NCBI RefSeq assembly: GCF_041146395.1
Contig: NC_090989.1
Location: 223,914,843-223,978,842, forward strand
Length of the DNA stretch: 64,000 bases
Direction: 5' to 3'
Source: Eulemur rufifrons
Taxonomy: Eukaryota > Chordata > Mammalia > Primates > Lemuridae
Shown: positions 56,150-64,000 of the stretch, piece after piece
How the letters are laid out: each line of letters opens with the position of its first letter
Position numbering within the stretch: position 1 is the stretch's first letter
Translations under genes and position numbers: made by a program
Notes under the pieces: generated by a model
Seen by the model: the letters and a program-made list of their open reading frames with translations, nothing else
What the model was told of the DNA's origin: nothing
Databases searched by the model: none

Positions 56150-57055
56150 TTTACAAAGAACGGTAGCGTAGAAGGAACACTCAAACACTGGAAAACACCG
56201 GTGAACATTACCGGGTTGTATTCAAATAACATAACATTCAGATCTCTTAGCAAAGTTAACAGCACTAAATAGAATCACGCGTTGAAATTGCCAATGTAAG
56301 AACTTTTGTTTCCAAAACTTGTTTCTTAGAACCTCACTTACAGAATTCGTGTGAAGTACACTACATGTACAGACTTACTAAATGACTCACGCAGCAGACA
56401 AGGCCGTGAACACACACAATACAGCAACAGCCACAGGAAAGACTGACTGATTAGATGGCTCTCGCTTCTTTAGTACATCCTCCCTATCCCTGTTCTTAGA
56501 AACGTCGACCTTAACCTTTGATTCTGCAACCAGCACTGCTTGGTCTTGCTTTTGACTTAACATGAGTGAGTCCTTTGAGCCAACAGTATCTCTATGTTGA
56601 TTCCTAGGCTTTAATTCTTACGGAAGAATCATAATACTTTTTCCTGTTTTCCTAATTTGTTGACTAAATTTCACTGGGACTTGGGATTTGGAAAAACATA
56701 CATTTCCAGAAAACTACCAGGAAGGAATTCCCTTATGGAAATACCACCACTGCCTTTAAAGTGAGGCGTGATGATGTGACAGGCTTTGGCCAACTGGACA
56801 TGGAAAGAGCGACCTGTCCAGGCAGAAACTTTGACAAGCAGTATGAGATTTGCCACATTCCCCTCCCCCTGCTGCACTAAGCACGGAAGCGCGTGTTGAG
56901 TCGGAACCTCCAGAGCTAGAGTTCCCGTGTGACTATGATAAGCCAAGCCCACTGATGATTCCCGTAACACGTGCAATAGGCGTGAGAAGACCTTGTGAGC
57001 TTCTGAGGCTGTCACTGCAGCATAGCCTACAGCGACAGGCCCCCACATATCAGGT
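56150..57055 (-). other. CpG-retaining unassigned segment
   Basis: I count about 24 CpGs in roughly 900 bases, well above the neighbouring DNA. On the minus strand a frame of 59 codons (from the ATG near 56562 to the stop near 56387) encodes a charged stretch followed by about 20 hydrophobic residues at its very end. A 125-codon minus frame lies at 56671-57048. Neither is recognised. Part of the segment (56720-56830) recalls LTR wording, so it may be a younger LTR or retro-insertion. Confidence 0.35.
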
Positions 57056-57059
57056 GGAT

Positions 57060-57207
57060 CTCTTACCCTCCCTGAGTTTCAATTCCCTCATTTGAAAGGA
57101 GAAAAAATAATTTCCACTTCAGTTTTTTTTGTAAGGACTATCAAGATAAGTGCACATAAAGATTTGAATATGTCTAATACATAGTAGATGTTCAATACTA
57201 CCTTCGC
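57060..57207 (+). mobile_element. MIR SINE fragment, plus strand
   Basis: cctccctgagtttcaattccctc, atttgaaaggagaaaaaat, agtagatgttcaatac. Confidence 0.7.
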
Positions 57208-57274
57208 CTCCAAAGGGGTAAAGAGAACATGCTAGAAACAAACCATATTTTTAAAAATCAGGAGTCAGAGTGAC

Positions 57275-57470
57275 ATCAGACTTCCCAAAGGCAACATTAG
57301 AGGCTGGATGTCCAAGGAGCAATGCCTTCAAAATGCTGAGGGAGAAGTCCCTAACCAGCTAAACTACCAATTCAGTAGGAACATCTATAACAAGCCAAAC
57401 TGATTCAATATGAGGGTAGAATGTAGCCATTGTCATGACAATTTTTCATCCTGTGCACCTTTTCTCATGC
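57275..57470 (+). mobile_element. Possible L1 3' UTR fragment, plus strand
   Basis: gaggctggatgtccaaggagc, aatgccttcaaaatgctgagg, ctaaactaccaattcagtag echo the L1MA-type 3' UTR segment that starts with a shared-fragment duplication. Diverged. Confidence 0.45.
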
Positions 57471-57499
57471 AGTTCTTCACCGAATGAATGATTTGTCCA

Positions 57500-58320
57500 A
57501 GAAGGATACAAGTGGCCTAGGAAACAGGAGAATCCAATCCAAGATAGAGGGAATTCCTGTGTAGAGTTTTCCTAACTTGATGTCTGGGTGGAACCTACTG
57601 AACAATTGGCCAGTCTAGAGCAGGAGAACAGGGCTCCAAGGGTGACATGCTCAGGGACAATGTGGAACTGGTAGGAAACCTGATGTGTACGGAAAATAGT
57701 GCTGAGAGGGAGAGTACACTCTGTCGGAAAATTTGAGAAGAATTAATGATAGTACATAGGTAACTAAAAGAAAAATATATATATATGTATATAAGGCAAT
57801 TACACAACTCCAGGAACAAGAAAAATTTTTTAAAAATTAAAAAAAAAATTCCAGGAAATGCAATCATAACATATTACTTGACTCAACAGAGAAGATTATT
57901 TACAAGGTTGTAATAATTTATTTACTAATTATTGGTTTAATCAGAAATTTACAAAGAACTGCCAAATATGGGTAGAACAGGGGAAGTGAAGTCAGGGAAG
58001 TACTAACTCTTCATTTTTCAAATTAGGAAATCAACAGATAATGCCTGAAATTGGTAAGATAGGAAATCCAGTTTCAGCAGATTATTCACAAATATAGAGG
58101 CACATGCCAGAGGAGGCATGTGACAGATTTGAAAGTAGTTGCTTCCGAGGAGTTTGCATTCAGGGCTTGAGACCATTATTTTTTGTTATAAAACATGTAG
58201 TGCTATTTGGCTCCTTAAAAGATGAATTTGTATTACTTAAAGTATGTATTAGATAAAGATTAGTTACTATTTAAAAATTAATAAATGCATACCTGAATCC
58301 ATAAATATTTACACAGAGTC
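57500..58320. other. Unassigned; (AT)n near 57780
   Basis: No repeat was recognised apart from a short AT run (57775-57795) and A runs near 57830-57850. Confidence 0.4.
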
Positions 58321-58324
58321 CTGG

Positions 58325-58437
58325 GTTCCAGTCCCGGGTCAGTCAGCGGCAAGATTTGTGGCCCTGAGTAAGTTCTTTCACCTCTCTGGGTCTCAGGTTC
58401 CCCGTCTGCAAGCAGAAGGCTTGAACTCACTGGCTAT
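58325..58437 (+). mobile_element. MIR SINE fragment, plus strand
   Basis: cagtcccgggtcagtcagcgg, ctgagtaagttctttcacctc, tctgggtctcaggttcc, gtctgcaagcagaagg. Confidence 0.78.
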
Positions 58438-58439
58438 TG

Positions 58440-59540
58440 CACTGCTATCACGATTTGCACTATTGCACTATATCCGATATTGCAGTAATGCACTATTATC
58501 AAAATGCAAACTTATAAAATATCTTTAAAATGACTACTCCTTACTTTCACAAGCATATTCTTTTTCTTAGATAAAATACTAAAATGAACCAAAAATTTTA
58601 GGTTACAAAAAAGGAAGTACATACCAAGCCTCGGACATATTGGTCACATTTTTTTTTTTTTTTTATAGAGCAGTTTCAATAGCCAGGCAAGCTTTGTGTG
58701 AGGTACACTTGTCATTCTAGGCAATGTGGGTAAATATGACCTTGAGTTCATTTTTCACATGTCCCATTTTCCCCCCAGGGACAGTTTCAATCATTATTAC
58801 CAGAATTCAGCACCCAGGTAAGCACCAGGGAGTGATCCTCCCACTGAAGAGGCCCCTGTGTAACCACTGCAGGCATAAGAGGTCTTGGGTGGAACTAATG
58901 AAGCACTTTGATGGTTCAGAGATTTTCAGTGGAGAGAATTCATTCTCCCCTTACCTCCAGCTCCCTGAGCCATTTCCCTAGCTGTGCTAAACCCCCAAAC
59001 AAGGAACAGCAAAGAGCATTTCCAAAATAAAAGAGATCAAAGTTGCAGACAGTGTCTGCCTCCTGCAGCTCTTTCTTTCTTCCTTCTACTCTGTTCTTTC
59101 CACTCTCCCCGCCCACTCAGTCTGTTGCCGGGGGACACACAGTCCCGTGACTTAACCTTACTATTTCCCTTCGGCCCCTCAGGCATGAGTTGTTCTTCTC
59201 TGGAGTCAGAGCTCACTTCACCAGCACCAGGTGGGCTGGCTGTGAGCAGGTGAAGTTAGCTGGGTGTAATTTTCAAAGAGCCATTTATTTTTCTGGCAGG
59301 AGCAAGCCCCAGCGATCTACCTCCATTAAAACTTCCATTCAGAAAAGTGAATCTGACAGCCCCAGACTCCTGGCCTCAGAGCTCTTGATTATTAATAATT
59401 TCTGTGCTCAGAGCCCCAGGTGGGGATGAGGAAGGGAGTTCCTGGGTAACTGCCGGGGGTGCATTTGCAGGCCGAGACTACTCTTGCAGCTTCTTCACTC
59501 AGTTATGCAGAGCTGTGATTTGTCACACTTTGCATAAGCT
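58440..59540. other. Unassigned; T18 run at 58649-58666
   Basis: No repeat or exon was recognised. The long T run is not followed by recognisable Alu or L1. Confidence 0.4.
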
Positions 59541-59544
59541 AGCT

Positions 59545-59705
59545 CTTGTAATAAATACCTTAACACCCTTAGTCCCATTTTATAGGTAAAGAAACTGAGG
59601 CACAGGGCGGTGAAGTGGCTTGCCCAAGTTTGCACAACTAGGAGTTGGGGACATCAGATTGGAGCTACGGTCTGTGTTGCTCTAAAGCTTGAGTCTTTTC
59701 CACTT
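59545..59705 (-). mobile_element. MIR SINE, minus strand
   Basis: Antisense MIR: cccattttataggtaaagaaac, tgaggcacagggcggtgaag, tggcttgcccaagtttgc, acaactaggagttggg. Confidence 0.92.
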
Positions 59706-60099
59706 GGGCTGCTTCTCTCCTCTCCTGGAGGGCCCTGTCTGCTCTGTGCTAGCGAGACTGGGCTGGGTGGGGGTGGAGGTTGCAGTTTGGTGCAGAGGGC
59801 TAGGTTTGGCTAGGTTTGAAGGAAGCTCAGAGATTCTTTGGTAAGCAAATGTGGACTGTCCCTGCTTTGGCTGTAGGAATATCTTCCTTCATTCTTGCTC
59901 TTCTTCATGTTTTTGAATCCCAGGTACAGGCTGAGAAGTGACCGTCGGTGACACTTAGCATACAGCAGGCGAGAATTCCAGTCTGACTTGGCAACAAATG
60001 TATGTGCTTATGCGCCAGGTTATTGGACATGTGGGCCAGGGGCAGAGAGTGACCTCAATGCGCTTAAACTGTCTTCTTTTTCATTCTTCATCTTCATCT

Positions 60100-60415
60100 T
60101 CCTCCTTGAGGGGCCGAGGGTGGGGGCGAAGGTCTCAGCATCACCTTGTTTCGCAAGCGGGTCTGCGGGATCTTCCTAGCCCGGGTCAGTGAGGACTGGT
60201 TCAGCAGCTGGTCTGTACCGTCCAAGCTGGTTTGGGGGAGGAACGGATGGGGCGCAGTCTTGCCAGCGGCAGCAGTAGCCCCTCGGGGAGAGCCGCTGAA
60301 ATCTCTGCGGGGCCGCTGGGTCCTGTGATTCACGCAAGTGCAGGAGGCTCCGTGTCTTTGGAGACCGCATCAGACAGATTCCAACCTCCGCTGAGTCCCC
60401 CGGGCTTGCTCTTAT
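60100..60415. promoter_or_regulatory. Small CpG-island-like segment, TATA-like motif at its edge
   Basis: By eye, about 19 CpGs in roughly 310 bases at about 60% GC give an observed/expected ratio near 0.7, above the usual island limits. No repeat explains it. TATATAA lies at 60413-60419 on the plus strand. It could be a promoter, an enhancer or a decaying island. No exon was recognised nearby. Confidence 0.4.
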
Positions 60416-60549
60416 ATAATTGCTCCCTGTTATTTACTTTAAAAAAATCCCTAGTGAGGACTATAAACGCTTTATTTTAAAACAACCTTTCTTGGTTATT
60501 TGGGGTGGGAGGATGGAGTTCAAATGTATTACCTGTTCATTCCGGAACA

Positions 60550-60718
60550 TTTAAGAAAAAAAGAAAAGCAGAAACAAGAAAAATAAATATTTCCTGTAAT
60601 CGCACCAACTTGAATAACATTTTAAAAAATGTATAGCCTCTCATTATTTTTTCTAGATGTATCTATATTCACTTTTATTTATAAAAATAGAATGACATTG
60701 CATTTACTGTTTGTGTCT
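60550..60718 (-). mobile_element. Possible L1M 3' fragment, minus strand
   Basis: atttcctgtaatcgcaccaac, gaataacattttaaaaaatg, tttataaaaatagaatgac recall the old L1M 3' region seen also at 51010-51450. Confidence 0.45.
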
Positions 60719-60719
60719 C

Positions 60720-61602
60720 CCGACACTGGCCAGCTAACATTCATTTCTCTTCCTTCTGCGTTGCCAGCCAACCCTGACTCTGTTCAGATGTAGGACAGCC
60801 ATGTGCCGTGAGGAAGGCTGGGACCTTCTCCAGCCTGAGGGAATGAAACTTAATTGGTCTAGGCCATTCTTGATAATTCCTCTTGCCTTGTCAGTGATTA
60901 CCTTGGGAATAAGCAGGTGACATTATTTTGGGAATAAGCAAAGAGACATGAAGAAAGTCTGTAGGGAGCTTCTGAGAAAAGTTTCTTTGCTCTTAAAAAA
61001 CTAACTGACTTACAAAAAGAAAGTTCCCTTTTTAATGTCTGGATACGGTTGTCTGGCTGTGTCTGAAACAATGGCAGCCATTTTGCAAACTCGAGGGATG
61101 CAGGAGCCAGCTTGGGAGGATGAGCTAATGTCAGAACCAGGACTGTTGTTCCTTTGTTAAGCTTCTGAATAAACCAATCTTGCCACCATTCCAAAACTGG
61201 GCATCGTGATAGGTGACAAAATAAATAGCTTTATTGTTTCTGTTGCTTAAAATTTTCTGTTACTGGCCGCCAGAAGCATCCTATCTAGCAAAATTTCTCT
61301 TGTCATTAGATATTCTTCTGCAACATTATTCTAGATGGGCTTATACTATTTTTTTTTTTACACTCATACCACAATTTGTGCAACCACTTCCCTGTTTTGG
61401 GACACTGAGTTCATTCCCATGCTCTTGCTCTTCAGCATTGGGGAAGTGGCACACACTTGCACTCGTTTCTTATCTCCTTAGTTTAAATTCTGGGTTAAAT
61501 GTGAACGATTTTAAGGCTTTTCATACACATTACAAGTTGCCTAGGAGTCATTATTGATGTGTTTTTTACTAACCTTTAGAAATTCTTCACGTAAGGTCTA
61601 GC

Positions 61603-61634
<32 letters not shown>

Positions 61635-61846
61635 CAGTGATTTATCAATTGCTGTTAGAAGAATCATCATTAAAAAGTATTATTCCTGCAAGTGTGGACT
61701 TATTTTGCAAAATGAGTTCCATTTACATAAAGTTATGTCTTGTAATAAACTTTAGTACTTTATGTGCTTCAATTAGATTACATTGAGTTCAAATTATTAG
61801 AATCTTACGATGTTACATCCCAGGGCCATGTAAGGTCGTATGTTTG
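60720..61846. other. Unassigned; (CT)n at 61604-61623
   Basis: No repeat or exon was recognised apart from about ten CT units followed by T9. Confidence 0.4.
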
Positions 61847-61847
61847 G

Positions 61848-61899
61848 GTTAATGGTTCTCAACTCTGGTTATATACTTGAAATCACCTGAGGAACTTAA
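61848..61899. mobile_element. MER5A hAT MITE, left piece
   Basis: aatggttctcaactctgg, aaatcacctgaggaactt is one end of MER5A. It is continued by the pieces at 62206-62300 and 62705-62790 after two L1 insertions. Confidence 0.8.
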
Positions 61900-62205
61900 A
61901 AAAAAAAATCTTTAATGAGACATAATTGATGTACAATAAACTGCACATACAAAAGTGAACAATTTGATAAGTTTTAACATATATATATACCCATGAAACC
62001 ATCCCTGCAATTAAGATAATAAGCATATTCATCACCTCCAAATTGTAAGCCCCACTGTCCTTAGTTGCCTGATGTTCTGTGTCTTGAAACCCATTGTTTC
62101 ATATATTTTGGGTTTTTTTGTTTGTTTGTTTGTTTGTTTTTGGTTGTCTCAGGTGGGGGGAAAATCCACTCCCTCATACTCCATCTTGCACCAAAGCAGG
62201 TATCT
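61900..62205 (-). mobile_element. L1 fragment inserted in MER5A (first), minus strand
   Basis: atgagacataattgatgtac, aataaactgcacatac, aatttgataagttttaac, acccatgaaaccatcc, then a TTTG run (62110-62140). The MER5A word cacctgrggarctt stands on both sides, a likely target duplication. Confidence 0.75.
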
Positions 62206-62300
62206 TCCACCTGGGGAGCTTTTAAAAAATAATCTCTGGGCTCCACCCAAGGCCAAATGAATTATAATACTTGGGAGAAGGCCTTGGGAATCATATTTAT
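62206..62300. mobile_element. MER5A hAT MITE, middle piece
   Basis: ccacctggggagcttttaaaaa, tctctgggctccacccaagg, gggagaaggccttgggaatca follow the MER5A order. Confidence 0.78.
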
Positions 62301-62700
62301 TTTTATTTTTTATTAAAGTGTATAACTTATATGCAATAAAAGTCATCCTTTTTACTATGCAGTTTTGTGAATTTTGTCACATGTACACAGTCATGTAACT
62401 ATTACAATCAATATAGAACAGCTCCATGCCTCTAAATTCATCCATGTCCCTTTGTAGTCAACCTGTCCCCCTACCCCTAGCTCCTGGCAACCATTGATCT
62501 GTTTTCTCTTCCCACAGTTTTGCCTTTCCAGAATGTTACATAAATGAAATCATGCAATATGTAGTTTTTTTAATTTGGACTTTTTCACTTAGCATAATGC
62601 ATTTGAGATTTATCAATTTGCTGATACAGTATGTCGATAGTTCCTTTATTTTTATTATTGAGTGTACATTCCACTGTGTAGATATGCCACAGTTTGTTTG
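62300..62700 (-). mobile_element. L1 fragment inserted in MER5A (second), minus strand
   Basis: attaaagtgtataacttatatgc, gtaactattacaatcaatatag, ctcctggcaaccattgatctg, aaatgaaatcatgcaatatg, ttcacttagcataatgc, ccactgtgtagatatgccacag. Confidence 0.82.
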
Positions 62701-62704
62701 GACG

Positions 62705-62790
62705 CGGAGTCCCCAGCTAAAAGACATATGTTTAAAAAGCTCCCCAGCTGATTCTAACGTACCTCCAGGGTTGAGAATCACTGGGGTAGG
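62705..62790. mobile_element. MER5A hAT MITE, right piece
   Basis: aaaaagctccccagctgattc, taacgtacctccagggttgagaatcac is the other MER5A end. Confidence 0.82.
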
Positions 62791-62794
62791 TAAA

Positions 62795-63125
62795 ACTGTA
62801 CAGCAGTCCAATTACGGTAAACATTAGGCTCCCTCTCTTGCTGCCTACCTCCCCCTTCAAATTTCGTTACATTATCCTGTATCAGTAGCCTCCTCTGCCT
62901 TATCAAATGACTCATGACCTAAGGTGTCCCCCAGTCAACTCAGACTCTCCTTGTAACAGCCGACTCTGTGACACTCATACGGCCACCCCATGTGCCAGCC
63001 TCCCATTGCTTATTTGCACTCATTCATCAAAACGTAGACCTCCCACATCCAATTTCTCATAAAATTCCACTTGGATTTCTAAGATGACAGCATTCCACTG
63101 GTAATTAATATTAATGCTTTAATGG
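62795..63125. other. Unassigned sequence
   Basis: No repeat or exon was recognised. Confidence 0.4.
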
Positions 63126-63126
63126 T

Positions 63127-63385
63127 ATATTAGGATTCTCTAGAGAAACAGAACTAATAGTGTGTGTATGTGTGTGTGTATTTATTTATGACAGGAATTG
63201 ATTCACACAATTATGAAGGCTAAAAAGACTTATGATCTGCCATTTGCAAGCTGGAGAGCCAGCAAAGATGGGAGTGTAAATTCAGTCTGGGTCTGAAGGC
63301 CTGAGAGCCAGGAGCTCTGACGTCCAAAGGCAGGACGGGATGGATGTCCCAGCTCAAGCAGAGAACAACTTTGCCTTTTCAAGAA
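63127..63385 (-). mobile_element. MLT1-type ERVL-MaLR LTR, minus strand, truncated
   Basis: The reversed LTR begins tatattaggattctctagag, aaacagaactaatagtg, then a GT run (63161-63181), acaggaattgattcac, gagagccaggagctctgac, gatgtcccagctcaagc. Only the R/U5-side half is seen. Confidence 0.85.
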
Positions 63386-64000
63386 GTTCCCCGAACCATT
63401 AGCCTAAGACACCTGAAATTATCCTTGATTAAAAAGAGGATCTAATTCTGATGGATCCAGAATAACAGTATCTATATTATTAATGCAACTATGATGACTG
63501 AGAATGTTTGTTTTTCCGGTTCTTTTGTCTTTCATTCTAGGAATGTTTAGTCAAACTACCATGTTTAAAAACTCTTGAAATAATTCCTTTTTATATATTT
63601 ATGCCTCCTACTTGATATATAGTTAGGTTCATTTGTTTTATTTTGCCTTAAACTTATAGTGCTTTTTTTCCTATTTTTATTTAAGTGTATATTTTAATAT
63701 ATAAAATATTTACATAGCTCCAAAGTTTAATATATATAAAAGTATATATAGAGAGAGAATTCTAGCTTCTATCTCTGTTTCTTCCACTCTATTCTCTCCT
63801 GCCTTCATAGTTAACCTTTTCTGAAAAGTTTTTTATTTATCCTTTTAATATTTATTAACTATAAGTAATTATATATTATATACATATATGCAAATGTATA
63901 TTCATCCATCCCTATCTAAGCTAAGTGCTATTATACTCACTTTACTCTCGCATGCTTATTTTACCTAAAATATATCCTGGAGATGATACCATAGATTATA
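63386..64000. other. Unassigned AT-rich sequence, possibly L1
   Basis: Very AT-rich, with (TA)n stretches near 63690-63750 and 63865-63900. ttacctaaaatatatcctgg-agatgatacc near 63965 recalls an old L1M 3' UTR, but the call is weak. Confidence 0.35.

Overview
This window looks like gene-poor, non-coding nuclear DNA from a strepsirrhine primate, most likely a lemur. The main clade marker is the Alu at 23478-23816. Its middle linker carries the extra A/T-rich stretch (around 23606-23645) that I associate with lemur Alus, and a perfect 13-base target-site duplication flanks it. Two short L1 tails (28856-28974 and 48927-49029) match the 3' end of strepsirrhine-specific L1s as I remember it. The rest is the old repeat load of any placental mammal: MIR, L2, L3/CR1, MER5A-like hAT elements, Tigger relatives, MLT1/MLT2 LTRs and an ERVL relic. 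All family names come from recognition, with no database search.

No protein-coding exon, tRNA, rRNA or CRISPR array could be supported. Open frames above about 100 codons exist, but the longest runs through a poly-T tract and repeat relics, and none resembles a known host protein. The window is therefore intergenic DNA or part of a very large intron.

Layout. 1-12.6 kb: an Alu, several L2 and MIR relics, a Tigger-type MITE, an LTR-like relic, an hAT MITE, an MLT2 LTR and an L1 3' end. 12.6-18 kb: mostly unassigned sequence, then an MLT1 LTR split by a MER2-like element. 18.1-22.1 kb: an LTR-like relic, an ERVL-class LTR and a 5'-truncated ERVL interior on the minus strand, with recognisable but broken reverse transcriptase, integrase and dUTPase remains. 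22-32 kb: MIRs, the lemur Alu, antisense L1 and long unassigned stretches. 32-34.2 kb: one of the longest L2 copies, split by an LTR-like insertion. 34.2-49 kb: many MIRs, an Alu, hAT MITEs, an MLT2 LTR, a palindromic MITE, and a young L1 whose 5' junction carries an inverted copy of its own target flank. 50-64 kb: an L3/CR1 split by an L1, more L2 and L1, a small CpG-rich segment near 60.1-60.4 kb with a TATA-like motif, a MER5A split twice by L1, and an MLT1 LTR.

No genes act together here. The most informative content is the order of insertions (MIR in L2, MER2 in MLT1, LTR in L2, L1 in L3, two L1s in one MER5A), the L1-junction hairpin at 49030-49147, and a few unique CpG-retaining segments that could be regulatory.
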